Shown here: piece by piece, positions 1-13,553 of the stretch
Layout of the letters: each line of letters opens with the position of its first letter
How positions within the stretch are numbered: position 1 is the first letter of the stretch
From: Chaunax sp. Z400
Taxonomy: Eukaryota > Chordata > Actinopteri > Lophiiformes > Chaunacidae
Reading direction: 5' to 3'
DNA: 64,000 bases
NCBI GenBank assembly: GCA_037577475.1
Contig: CM075206.1
Location: 7,597,459 to 7,661,458 of the forward strand
Notes under the pieces: model-generated
Seen by the model: the letters and a program-made list of their open reading frames with translations, nothing else
Told to the model about the DNA's origin: nothing
The model's database searches: none
Position numbers and translations under genes: made by a program

Positions 1-80
1 ACTTTTAATTTCAAGTCCTGCATTTGATATCTGCATTAAAATCTGTCAGTAAAGAGACAGAAATCTGCAGAGTTCAATAC

Positions 81-3000
81 CTTTTGCAGTAGTTTGTCTC
101 TATAGTGCTCAACCTGCTCCTGAATACTCTGTCCATGTTTTTTGGGCCTTTTCCCAGATTCCAGCTCATCCTGGAACTTCATGACCTTAACCTTGTTGAA
201 CAATAAAATTAAAAAGGTCAAAACAATGAATTTTATTTGCATACGAAACACAGATGTCAGTGTATCTTATAAGGTAAAGTACCTCTATCTCTCTGAGCTT
301 GGTGCGTTTCTCTTCATTCATTTCAGACATCTTGGTTTTAATATCCGTGTCATCTCTGATGGGGTTGAAGTAGCTTTGGTTGTCTTCTGAGCGAGGGCTC
401 CTGTCATCGTCATCACTGTCCTCATCATTCCTTCAAAGTTGGAAACAGTTTATGAAAAAGGTTAAATGTGCACCGAAGTATTTACAGACACTTATCCTAA
501 AGACATCACACAAAAATACAACTTACTTTTTTGTTTCTTCTGGCTGCTCAAATATCTCCCATTTTGAAGTTGTCACAGCTGGGGAGCAAATAAAAGACAG
601 CACAACTGAAACTAAAACTGGTGACACTAAGATAATTTGCATTGAAGTCAAAGCTTTTCATGTGTCAAAATGTAGTTTGATGCCAAAGGTCTAACCTTGA
701 GCTGCTAACTCTGACTCATCCACCGCTTCCCATTTTGAAGGGGCTACCTTGAAGGTTGCCTCCTTGGATTGATCCACTATAGAAACCAAGAAAATCACAA
801 TAAACTGAGTCATTGTGTAATATATACATGCTGTATACAGTAGAACATTTGGACTGAGAACTTCATTACAACATCCTATGTCAGTCTCTGCACCACTCAC
901 AAGGTATTCCATCTATGTCTTCTTCCATGGGCTTGATAGGAACACCATCTAGGTCATCCAGAAGAGGGGCTCCATCAATAGGAGCCCCGTCAATCGTCCC
1001 CGAATCAATGGGCACCCCATCCACATCCTCTAGCGGAGTGCCATCGACATACTCCGCTATTGGGGCTCCATCAATGTCCTCTGCTGGCTCAGCCTGGGCC
1101 AAAGATGGCACATGCAAATTCATTATAAACAACTGATGGGGTAGCTTTTGAAAATCAAGTTATTAAAAGAGCATTTTGTGCAAATTTCCAATGGTCAGTT
1201 GTTTCCTCATTTACCTCCATAATGATGACAGAGGGTTCCTTCTCTACAGACAGATTAACTAGACCCAGGAAGATGTTCTGCAGCTTGATGAGGAAGGGGT
1301 CTGGGTACACGGCCCACTCCTCCCATGCCCGGAAACATGACATTACTCGTTGCTGCCACAAAGAAAACAAATCAGGGATGGTTGAGTGGCATACTGCAGA
1401 TGACAAACTGATTGCTTTGCCAGATATGAACATTTTGTACCTTAAAATTCTCACTCTGGAGGTGTCCCTGTATTGCTTTGTATGTCGCATTGAGGTCTGA
1501 GAAAATCTGGCAGAGCTTTGCTTCAAAACTGTTGGCAAGAGCATGAGTGTTAAAATGAAACAAGGAGTGACTTAAGTATACCTCTTATCCAAAACTGACG
1601 GTGTTGTTTAATACAGTCCAAGAGGGTAAATTACAGATCTTACTATTTCCTGTAGTAAGACGCATTGGCTACTTTGGCAGAAGAGTTGTACAGCACATCT
1701 GAAACTAGATACAACCGTGCAATCTGAAAAGAAAGATAATATTAATCTTTAAATCTTGATGTCTGCCATGGAATTTGACATTATAGTTAATTACTGATGC
1801 TTTTCTTAGCCGAGGGTCAGCCTTAAATCTTGCCTTCTTGGGTAGAGGGGTCTTGAGGATGGACAGCGACTCTGTGATACACTCCACGATCTCTTCAGCT
1901 GCTTCAGCGCGGCTGAGACAAAACATCATGGCTTCTGCTATGTCGCCCCTCCTGGGAGTCAAACCACGCAGCATCTCCTCTAGTTTGTCCCGCTCTCTGC
2001 AGGGAAGGAGGCAAATAAATGTCAATCTATCAAGCTGCAGCTTTACTAAAAGCATAGGATTTTAACAGTTTAATAAATCATGAATGTTTAACTTGATTAT
2101 TAACTATGTGCCAAAATTCTTAAGGAGATGGTCTTACTCTTCTTTCAAGCTGCCTTTCTTGCTGCCCTCTTCCTCTTCCTCCTCCTCCTCACCATCATCA
2201 TATGGACCATGGAGATATGGATTAAGAGGAGGAGGACGCCACAAAGAGCCATTCTTAAACATCCTAAAGTCGTCTGTTCGCCATTTGGCTGGAGCTTCAC
2301 CCTGAGCAAGGAATCATTTACAGTTGATATCAAGAGAATACATGTTGGAACATCATGTTCTTCTGCAAAGTGGGCTGGATACCACTGAAATATGTGCCGA
2401 TTGGATACTCAAAGTATTTTTAAAGATAGAAATGACACCTGTAGTATGGAGTAGATTTTCCATCGGTAGTATACATGTGCTGGACTTTGGTTCTCAAACA
2501 GAAACCTGGAGAGAAAAAAAAGAAAATTAGCATATGCATTACCACTTTGCAAAAATGATTTACTAAAACAATAAAAGTTAATACATCAACGCTGTGAGAC
2601 TGCACTGACCTGTACATGGGATTGTTTATTTCTCTGTTCATGATCATGGCTTCAAACATTGGGCCTTCACGCACCACAAACTCGATCATTCGGTGGATGA
2701 GAGAGAGCAAATTCCTACAAGAAAAACACAGTTAAAGCAAACAGATTCAGACTGGCCGGACCCTTGACCACTACAACCTCCTGTCAGTTTTAATTTATGC
2801 TTCGCAATTTGACACTCAGAACAGTTGTCTCTTTACTGACATCATGCATGTTTTACAAACTAAAAACTACAGGCCAGAACTGCAGCTGTCAAACACAGGA
2901 CTGTGCTGCAATGGTAATACTTGCTATAATAAGGTACTTGGCAGAAGAATATATTGAAATGACGCATCCAAAAATATACAATACATAATTATTACTAATA

Positions 3001-6000
3001 TCCTGTGAATGAATGATGTGCGACATATCTTAATGGAGAGGCAACTGTCAAAGTGTCTATTGACTAGGCATAAATTAAATGCAACTATGCCTCTGAGGCG
3101 ATGCATAACATCAATGCAAAAATGATGCCAAAAATCTAAAATGTCAACTGCTGATGTTACAGTAAAACGTTCATGTTCATTAATAATTAATCTTGAAAAA
3201 CTAACAATTTGGGTGACAGTAGATTTTTAAATTGTGCATCAAGCCTGTGTTCTTTAAGACTGTAGTGCAACAGCTTTTAATTACATTGCAATGCCTAGAC
3301 CATTTCTTTGAATTCTTTCTAGATTCAAATTTCACAATGGTGAAACTGAAGGACTTGGTAAAGTAGGGGTGAGACATTGGCAAAGACACTGCATTAACTG
3401 AAATGTCTGTCCACACAGTGCCTTTCAATTCCCACTCATCTCCTGACCAATGTGAAGTGAGGAATGACACCAAAGCAGTATAGGATTGTTGGCCTAAATT
3501 GGCTTAACATGTTATTTACTGGTGGAGTCACTAATGACTTAATACAGTGCAAATGAGATCATTTAAGTTCTTTTGTGACAATTTTGGGGAGATAAATGGT
3601 GCAGGCTGCATACAATTGCTGTAAAGTAGCCAACAAGACGATGTCTTAATTGACAACACAGATCACATTTACTTGTATTGGAGCCGATCGTACCAATGGC
3701 GGGGTAAAATTCAGTATACTTTCCCAATCCATCCCATGAGGCTTTTCAGGTCCCTCGCGGCTGCAGACAGTTCAACTTGTGCTGCTCACCAAGGCCAATG
3801 TCAAAGGTCATTTATGGACTAACACTAGCAGGTTTGGATTTGTTGGCAGGGGCCAGACTTACTGAGCTCCCCATTGAGTGACAGAGGCCAAGGGGGTAGA
3901 CAGTCTGAATGAGCAATGGTCAGAGAGCAGGATTTCACAACTACAGATCTAGAATCAGCAGACTGTATGTGGCAGAAAAAACAACACAATTAAATGTTGA
4001 TGTGTGGAGGGGGACTGTGATGGACCAAGTTATGATGTTTGGCTCTAAACAGCACATTAAATAAGCACTATATAATGGTTTAAGCTCTATATAATGGTTT
4101 ATTTTGCTACATATTTAAATGACACATGAGTGACAGTGGAGAGTGAAAGAACAAGGTACAAAATAAACCTGTTAAGTCATTATTCTATGAACTAACATGA
4201 TGACATTGTACAATAGCCTCAACCATTGCTCACCCCTACTGACCAGCCCCCTGTAGCATGCAGTGATCAACTGATCAAGCTTTATGCTTCATTATGGGAT
4301 GTTTTTTTTCTTATGTTTGTACACCAATTTAAAAAAAGAAAAACATGTACCTTTCTGTTGGGATAACCACTTTGACTATGGCTTGCGACAGAGTCTGTAT
4401 ATGAAGTCACATCAGATAATAAACATAGAATGTGAGAATTGTTAAAAGGCAACAAGTGAAAAGTATAAAAAATGCATTTAAAAGTGCAAATAGACAACAA
4501 CTTTCCTTTACTGCTGTCAGTTTTACTAAAGGCCAAACACCCCTGAGACTGTATTCATTAATCATAAAAACCTCTCTAACACTGACAATGTTCCACACAC
4601 TAACATTTCATTATTCCCACACTTATATATAGTGTAAAAATTATTGAATTCAGTCAATAAGACAAAATCTAACACTTATAGAAACTTTGATTAAAATCTA
4701 CACTGGTTCCTTATTTTAAAAGCTAACATCTTACCAGCTGCATTAACAAAACACTGCCTTAACCCAAGAGAAAATCCTAGGCTGACATGCTAAGTTACCT
4801 TATCAAACTCCTCCTTGTTTTTAGGTGGAGGAAGCAGGGGAGCATTCGGGTTCTTTAGCCTCTCCCGGGGCTGTGCATTGAAGGGAAGGCCAGAGGGAGG
4901 CGGTGGGAGTGTGTGCTCCATCATGGAAGGAGGGATGTAGATGGGGTGGGGTGGAATGGGCACACCTTTGCCCCACCCTAATTTCATCTCAAAGTTCATT
5001 ATCATCTTTCCTGTAAGGGCATTGCATTAGATAGTTATCATTTGATACAAAGCTTCACATCTGCTGTGCTGCTGAGTATTTCTCAAACTGCATTATTTAT
5101 AGTACATCATCCAAGAACGAGCGGTGAAGTAATTAATTCAATCAGCACAGCCATCTAGTTGGCTGCACAACTATTGGAATGTTCACATCGTTTGAATCTC
5201 TTAGTCATTGAGCTTATGTGACATTTGGAAACAAGTAAGAGGGCATTAAATAACTATCTATGATTCACCTGAAAAGGAAGATTGTGAAGACTTTTGAAGG
5301 TCATTAGATCATCTGTACAAGTAGGTAATTTATTTATTCAATAAAAAGAATTAGCGCTTTGTACCATTAAGGTTCTTGAGTGCTCGCTCAGCATCCCTCC
5401 TGTTCATGAAAGCCACAAAGCCACAGTTCCTCTCCCGAGCCCTCTCCTCGTCTGTCCTTGGCCACATGATCTTCACACTAGCCAGTGGGCCATAGCGTCC
5501 AAACTCTTGGCACAGCATCTCCTCATTCATCTATAAAGAATTAGAAAATAATGTATGTTGGGAAAATATTGTATCTGCACAACATAGCCAATTGAAATTA
5601 AGGGCATACACAGCACACATTCTTTTAGATTTAGAGTCAGACCAAAATTCAAATTCACCTGTGGATTGATGTTTCCGAGATACAAGTTAGTTGTGGATGG
5701 GTCTCCAACATCATGGGAACCTGGCGCACAATCATCCAAAACTGCAGACAGAAAAAAACAAAAAAAAAGAGACAAGAATGTCCTACTGTTGTCTGACAGA
5801 ACAATATATTTTCTTAACAAGATGAAGATATTATTCACGGCCACTATATTAAGTCAAAATTACCACTGGACGGACGGTTTCTCCTTGAAGAACCATCCGC
5901 TAAAAAAAGCAGAAAAGCAGTATAAATTTTGTTTCAGGGTAGATGTGGAGAAAGGGTGTGGGGGACTGTAGTAAGGCGTGCAGGACGGGGCCATTTTAGG

Positions 6001-7930
6001 CCAGGTTAGTACAGGGAACACAGTCATGCAGCTTCAAAACACTTACATGAGCGTCTTCCTTCTGTGCCGGTGAGAGGTTCGAAACGACTAACACGTCCTT
6101 TCAATTTGTGTCTCTCATCCCTTTCCTCCTGTATTCTGCAGGAAACAGCACATAGTGCCATTACGTAAAAACTATGTTCAAAGTTTCCAAGTTTAGTAAT
6201 TTCAGAGCTACACCATTCCACATCATAACACCATGAAAATGGCACAATGCTAAAAATTTTAATGTGATTTATGTGTTGAAACTTACTGTTTAAGTTCTTC
6301 TTTGAAGAGCTCTAGGTTGCTCTTCTTCTTTTCCTTTTCATTACTTTTCTTCAAAGACTGAAAACACAGATGAGGTCTTATCAAAAGATACATTTAAAAA
6401 GCATTGCGTACTACAGCAGTAACCAAAGAGGCTCCTTGTTGACTGTGACGGTACTTACATGTTTTTTGTCTAATGCTAAAAACTGAGGTGGAGTGTCCAA
6501 AGGCAAAAAGCTTTTTGTTTGGGTCTCAAAGCGTGACTTGGGCTTGTACAACTTTCCTTTCTTTTCATCAGAAGATGCCTCATCTGAAAGATATTGTATA
6601 TTGGTTCTGAATTTTACAAAAATTACTTATTCATTTTATGTTTTCAGAGTCACAGTTAGAGCATGCTGTGAACTGGGCAGGTGACAAAACATATGATGCA
6701 GATTATTTAAGAAATACATCATGTTAATAACAGAAATGTTGTACCTTTTGATGCATTTGCAAGGCCACCACGGACAAAGGCCTTGACTTTGCCCTCGCTT
6801 CCTCCTTCAAAAGCAGCAAGAAATTCCTCATAAATCTCTGCTGCTGCCCGCTCATCCTCCTGTATAGAGAAACCAGTGTAAATGAAAACAAATGCACACA
6901 TAGTTACAGAACATCTAAATTACCACAAATAATATAGACAATATCCTCAAAAATGAATCAAGTAGTTACTTTTTTCTTTATTTCATCTTGTTCCTTCTTG
7001 CTTAGGGTCCTCTTTGCCACTGCCATTTTGCCAATGCTGAAAGACTTAAGTTTACTCTCAAGCAGCGCCTGTAGATGTTAAAAAAAAAAGAATGGAATGT
7101 TTACAACAGGTATTTCAGGGTCATGCAACTCTTCATTAGGGTGCATATAACACATTCATGCCATCACACAAATCACTGGTATTTCATGTGTAGTGTTGGT
7201 CTTTACCCAGATGATTGCTGGAGCAAGGCACTTATATTTTGTTTACAGTCAAGTAAAGGGTCAACCGCAAAACCGAACAACTCACTACACATTGCAAAAC
7301 GGGCTGTGTCGACACGTATTTTCTAACAATTACCCAAACGATAAATAGTCATTCTTTAAGCTGTATTTTTAACTTTAGTTGCAAAAGGTCAAGAGGAAGA
7401 AGCTAAATACAAGCAAACTATACAGAGGCCTACCATCTGGTATCTGCTGCTGCAGAACCACCGAATGAATGCATTAGGCGCCGAATGATTTAGGAGCGCA
7501 GCCTGGAAGTTAGGCCCGAGTTCCCAAATAAGTCAATACTATGTGTAAATTCAAATGTATAAAAAGTAAATTGTACTTGGAATAATAATTATGTTGATAT
7601 CAACTGATTAGCTGTGTGAATGATGTGCATTTCAGGATGCCTTGACAAGTCATGGTTGTGGTGGTAATATCGTTAGCTTAGCTTAGCTAAATTAGCTAGT
7701 GTGGCCGGAGAGCTGATGGTTTGCTTTAGCGCGTTGGTAGTTGGCTACCACTCGTACGATTAATCTTGTCTCTTAAACGCTACAAATCTGTTGATAGTCA
7801 GGGATGTTAAGGCATACTGTCATTTACATTGTTTTCATTAAAACAGATAATCGCTAGCTAATGCAAGAACAAATGGTAAGTTCACCTTAGCGCTAGCTTT
7901 TTGAGAGCCACCAGGAGTTCGGTCCGCCAT
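81..7930 (-). CDS. U2SURP: U2SURP (SR140), U2 snRNP-associated SURP protein; 3' end lies off the left edge
   Basis: Spliced CDS on the minus strand. Exons, 5' to 3': 7930-7886, 7068-6970, 6859-6745, 6583-6459, 6357-6287, 6135-6047, 5899-5864, 5741-5659, 5530-5365, 5010-4799, 4394-4351, 2714-2610, 2505-2439, 2301-2138, 1996-1834, 1723-1644, 1528-1441, 1352-1215, 1093-901, 776-696, 578-527, 430-283, 191-81. They join in one open frame of 825 codons. The start MADRTPGGSQKASAK matches the family N-terminus. An RRM spans about residues 212-290, with RNP2 TNLYLGNI and RNP1 RNCGFVAF. A SURP module covers about 350-420 (IHRMIEFVVREGPMFE). A CTD-interacting (CID-like) domain covers about 470-615. Seven DGxP motifs and an acidic stretch follow. 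The human protein is about 1029 residues, so the missing part is the C-terminal SR/RS region. The known role is as a nuclear component of the 17S U2 snRNP acting in pre-mRNA splicing. All introns are GT-AG except one GC-AG intron after 1834. The identification is near certain. Individual exon ends were read by eye. Confidence 0.96.
3863..3904 (-). other. Candidate in-frame cassette exon (42 nt) in U2SURP intron 11
   Basis: In the longest visible U2SURP intron (4350-2715), the minus strand carries a pyrimidine-rich acceptor ending in ATTCAG before 3904. A donor CTCA/GTAAGT follows 3863. The 42 nt between them have no stop in the frame set by the upstream exon (phase 2 in, phase 2 out). They would insert 14 residues, about LSTPLASVTQWGAQ, between VIPTER and NLLSLIH at the start of the SURP region. 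This is inferred from splice signals and frame only. I know of no such insert in the human protein, and it may be a chance match. Confidence 0.3.
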
Positions 7931-8924
7931 CTTTTGTGGAACTAAAGTAAAATCAATCATCGAACACAAGATAGCGTCAAATGTGGAGGACCAGACGATA
8001 CAGTCGATCACCGAATCAATGATGCCTTTTTTCTCCTCCACTCCCTAGAGGTAAAGAAAACACAGCTCTATGCTCCACTCCTTGTGATAGAAACTGCAAC
8101 TGGACCCGTGAATGAACACTGCAGTTATTTTGAAGAAATAAAAAAACATGATCTTGTTTACATGGTCAATAAAAACATTTTTATTTTATTATTATGACAG
8201 AGCAGCTAAATAAAATTAGTTATCTTAATACAATTCTTTCCATTCGTTTCATTTATGCAGCAAATTTAAGTGAAATGTTTGAACTATGATGAAATACATT
8301 ATGCAAGTAAAGAGTAGCTTATACATTAATCCAGCAGGTGGTGCTCTCGCTCTCATTCTCTATCCAGCAGATGTCTGATTTACCTGTGCATATACTATAA
8401 TTCTGACAGGCCACAGCCTGCGGCTATTTTCAGCATCCACTTTAATGATAAATCAGCTGGTTCACAATTCACATTCCTGCTACTCTCCTTCTTCACAACA
8501 CACCTGAATATCATACTATGCATTGCATGTACTGACTCTGATATTTGGATCTTGGGTATTTAAATATAAGCCTAATTCTATATTGATTGGCATTCCAAAC
8601 CACTCAGGCATGACTTGGTTCAAGTTCATTCATGTAATTTCATTAAGGTCAGGCCAGGTGCTATATGAAACTAATGGGAACTCACACCCATCTCAGCACT
8701 TCTTTGGTCTTTTTTTTTCTTTTTTTCTGAAAAAGCAGCAGCCCGTGTTCCGTCCCTCCTACCACGCAGCACAAACGATATATTCATCTGCTCCGGCTTG
8801 CAGTTGCTGAAACTCCCCGCTGGAACTCCTGGCTACTTTTCCTCACAGTTCCAGCCGCTTGAACACAATGTCATTCATGCCACGGGCCGAAAACAGGCGA
8901 AGCGCCTGCTCCGTTAGCTCAACA
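7931..8924. promoter_or_regulatory. Head-to-head spacer of U2SURP and PCOLCE2, presumably holding both promoters
   Basis: The two start codons face away from each other across 994 bp. The U2SURP side (about 7930-8060) should hold its 5' UTR. The PCOLCE2 side (about 8730-8924) includes a T-rich run near 8707-8728, then a GC-richer stretch leading into the signal-peptide exon. The middle (about 8100-8700) is AT-rich and I see no gene in it. No core promoter element is clear enough to name. Shared or bidirectional control is inferred from arrangement alone. Confidence 0.45.
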
Positions 8925-11900
8925 ATGTGGAGAACGTGCAGTATATTTTGCGCATGGAGTCTACTGTTTTTGGCAGAGGTCTGTGCGCAGTCTCAGCGGA
9001 GGTACACCTTTATTCACGTTTTTATTATTAATCTGAAAGCTTTGTGGGGGAGCAAGGTGTCAATATCTTATGGAGAAGAGTTTATTCAGAGGACTGTTCT
9101 GCATTATGTGGTGCCTCCAGTCAGGAATGAAATCTGTGTTAAATCAAGCGCTGGCTGTAGTTAACGTGCATACATGTTTTAACACATCATCACCATCATT
9201 TATTATTTGGAAAACAGAAAACATTCTCTTTCCTTAATCCAGACCAGTCTTCACGTGTGGCGGAAATATTACTGGAGAATCTGGAGTCATCGGGAGCCAG
9301 GGGTACCCAGGAGTTTATCCTCCAAATACCAAATGTGTGTGGAGAATCACAGTGAGTCCAATTTCATATTCACATGTTGATTTGCTGTCTTGGAATATTT
9401 ACGATGATAAAACTGATGGCTAAATTGATAATACTTTACTGTATAACAGTATGTTATTTCTTTGACTAACTCCAAGCTGCTAATTTGACTCTAAAAATAC
9501 TCAACCACAGCTAGCTCAAGGCAAATTTTGCTGACTGGCTCCTTTCCATCACACAGTGAAGCTGAAAGTTTGGCTGAACCAAGTTGTATTCAGCATGCAG
9601 TTCAGTCTAGGCTTTCTGTTAAAAATATGTTGTACCTGTTACCAGATTTTTGTGACATTAAATAGCTTTCATTATGTAAAACTGACCCTTCATTCCCACC
9701 CAGGTTCCTGAGGGAAAGGTGGTGGTCCTGTCATTCCGCTTTATTGACCTGGAGAGTGACAACCTGTGTCGCTATGACTATGTGGATGTTTACAGTGGTC
9801 ATGCCAACGGGCAGAGACTTGGTCGATTCTGTGGAACGTTCAAGCCAGGAGCCTTGGTTTCCACGGGTAACAAGATGCTCATGCAGATGGTATCTGATGC
9901 CAACACGGCTGGTAGTGGCTTCCTGGCTGTTTTCTCAGCTGCCCACCCGCATGAGAGAGGTAGGTAAACAACGGGGAAAAGAATAGTTATGGCATGCTTA
10001 TGCTTGCTGTTGATGTCCTATACACAGGCGTGCCATAGTTGCATGGGTAGCAGCCGTGCAGAGAATATCTTGCAGCTACATGCTTGTAATCCAGAGCCAC
10101 CCGGGACTGTGTCTCAGCCATGACTTTACCACATAAAAGAATCCGATACTGGCCTGGGAGTGTGTCTGTTCCAGAAGAGGTCAGCCTTTTAAAAGCAAAT
10201 TAACAAGGGTGTTTAACATGAGTTGCTTTGATAAGGTCATTGCCCATCAGACAGAGAAAGAAAAATTCCTCAAGTAGGGACCAGCTTTTGGATAATTCCA
10301 AGAATCTCTTTCATGACAGACACCTAGAACAACAAAAATAAGGTGCATTTCTTCTTCTACTCAGTAAAAACCAGTGAACTTTGGTCATGTAATTTGCCTG
10401 AGACAGGCCTATGGCTTTAAGGTTTGCAGCATGTGGACAAAGAGGGAGGAACATCTCTACTCTTGTTGCAGTATGATGTGGAATTTTTCACTGACCTTTT
10501 CTGGAACCCTTAAGTAGAAGCCACAGGTCAGAAGTATCACTTAGAGTCGAATGACCCTCTTCTTATCCAGTCTTGTCTCAAGTGTTTTGGTGGAATTTTA
10601 ATGCCTGGTTCTTACCGAAAGAGCTGACAGCTGTAACAGACAATGTTTATTAACCAGCCTGTCAGCTTCTTACACAATGCATGATAACAGACTGTTGCAA
10701 TACTGTCTGAGTGTCCTCAAAACTGAACGCCAAAACATTTTCTAAGTGTCTATTTTTGTCACTCTACCAAACAGTCCTGTTTTTAGACTTGCTGGAAAGA
10801 AAACATCAATCTGTGTGTATGTTGCAAAAAACATAACAGAGTTTCAGTTCTTTGACACTGTCAACAGCTTATGTGGTTATTGAACCAAGGTTTCTCAGAT
10901 GCTTGATGAGAGCATGGATGTCTTTTTTAACTCTTCACTGCACAGCACTAATAAGTGACTTTTTATGGTGCACAGACTGAAAAAGAAGGCAATGAGAACA
11001 TCTATTACAGTAAACAAGAGTTTCATTGACTTATCATGATGAAATAAATAAGATCTGGACAAATTCCTTCAAGGGCTAGGAATTATATTTTGCTCATTAT
11101 CCCTGATGACTAGACTAACTGAAATAATCACTCCACAGGGGACCAGTACTGTGGAGGCAGATTGGAAAAGCCCTCAGGGTCTTTCAAAACACCCAACTGG
11201 CCTGAGAAGGACTACCCAGCTGGTGTCACCTGTTCTTGGCACATAGTGGCGCCCAAAAACCAGGTCAGACTGTTCAAAATGAAGTCATAAGACTTTTTCT
11301 TAATAACATGAAGTGTTATATACAAAGTTCAAATAGGACGTGGCTGTTAAATTAATTAATAAGATTCTAGGAAATTTGCTTATTGTACATTTAACCTGTT
11401 ATTAGATGGAAGAGTGGTACCAAAATCATTCATATGTCCACCCTAGATCACTGATGCTCCATGCTGGATAAATTAGTCTCATAGTGAAATGAAATATAAA
11501 ATATGCACAACAAGTTACATCAGATGTCTTTTTTTTTTAAAAGAGGGATCAGATTACAATCTCAAGTATAGGAGAGTAATACTGCAAATGAGGAAAACGT
11601 TGTATAAAGCCTTTTGAGGCTCTAGAGAGAGATAAATTGCCTCAAGTGATTTTAAGTGGGTTTTAAGACAAGTCTGAAATATAAAAAAAAAAAAAAAAAT
11701 CACAAATTCTTTCCAGGCTTCTGTGGTCTCTCTTCATCTCTGTGTGAGACTACAGGCTATATTAGCTACTATTATCAAAAAAAAAAAAAAAACCCAACAA
11801 AACAGAATCTCCAGTCAGATCCAGTCAGACAGGGAAGGAGAAAGCATAGAACACAAAACGACTATATTTCTGGTTTTGCTGCATTGATTTTGATCCTTTT

Positions 11901-13461
11901 TCTTTTACACTCTCCATCATGAGTCTGAAATTATTATAGGAGCGCAATGCTTAATCAATAGAGTACTATTTTAAGATGGATGTGGAACAAGACTACATCA
12001 TGCCACGAATGATATGGTATCCTGTCATTAAACAACCGACCCCGATGGCCAAATTACAAGCTTCTGCCTGATGAAGCTTGTAATTGAGATTTTTTTTTTT
12101 TTGCGTGTGATTTGTCTCCTGCTGCAGATTATTGAAGTCAAATTTGAGAAGTTTGATGTGGAACGAGATAACTACTGCCGCTACGACCACGTCTCTATTT
12201 TCAACGGGGCAGAAATCAATGATGCCAAAAGGATTGGCAAATACTGCGGAGACAGCCCCCCAGCGTAGGTGATTCTGTCATGAAGATTTTATTTTCCGTA
12301 CAGCGTCCATGGCATGAATTGGTCTCAGTTTACATTCTTGTCTGGGTTCCTCTGCAGGCCGGTGTTCTCAGAGGGGAACCAGCTCCTCATCCAGTTCCTG
12401 TCAGATCTCAGTCTGACTGCGGATGGCTTCATCGGACACTACAAATTTAGACCAAAGAAATTCCCCACTACCACGATGCCACCCACCACGACCACACAGC
12501 CAGTCACCACCAGGCCCATACGTAGGTAGCAACGTTTATCCAATAAAAGCTCTGGAAGACTTCTAACATCTGTATTTGTTGATGTAGCTGTGAGACATAC
12601 TGGCTAGGTACTACTGGATTCTCTTACTACCATGTGGGGACATATGAAATCTGCTTCTGATTGCAAATCTGGACAGGAAGAGAACTAAGTGAAGTGCACT
12701 CCTTGAGTCAGAGTTAACTCCTTCAAGTGTCCCAGTTAAGAATTCTGCAGATTTTTTTTCTTCCCCTTTACGCCACATGTGGATAAGTAGATAACATAAT
12801 TACAAATACTCTATATACATAAAATAAAACCGTGGTTAAACTAAGTAGTGGATCATCAAAGTCTGACATGCAATTATGATGCACAGCGTGAATAGAACAT
12901 GCTGGAGACTGTATGTCCTGTTCAAGCTGCAGCCCACAGCAGCTGCATGTTTAAAAAAAAATGCATACGCTGAAACTGTCTCTTGTGCTCACATTTCTCT
13001 TGTGTCAACTGTACATAAGATGAGCTCATATACAGTGTGGGCATGTGGCTGCGCCCACAGCTCCTTTTCATGCTCAAACTCACATTCCCACACACTGCTG
13101 TTTTCTCCCTGTGTCACGTCAGGTCAGCCGGCGCCCCTCCCTTCTATGATGTCATACTGTTGCTTCCTGGTTGGCTGGTTGGCTTATCTTACCTGACTTT
13201 TCTCTCTCCTGTAAAAATGATATTCACACAGTCACTTTCTATTTTCCTGGTGCCTTCCTTTGTGTACTCTTTACCATCCCTAACTCTAAAAAAAAACAAA
13301 AACAGATGTTCATTTGTCACACATTGTCTCTGTGGCTATTAATTTGAAGAGACTCTTGTGCCACCCAGATTATTCTGTAAATAAGCCGCAGTGGAAACAG
13401 ATGCCACCATTACTTACATTCTTGCATCACTGGCAGTCTTAATTACAGATTGCATTTTGTT

Positions 13462-13553
<92 letters not shown>

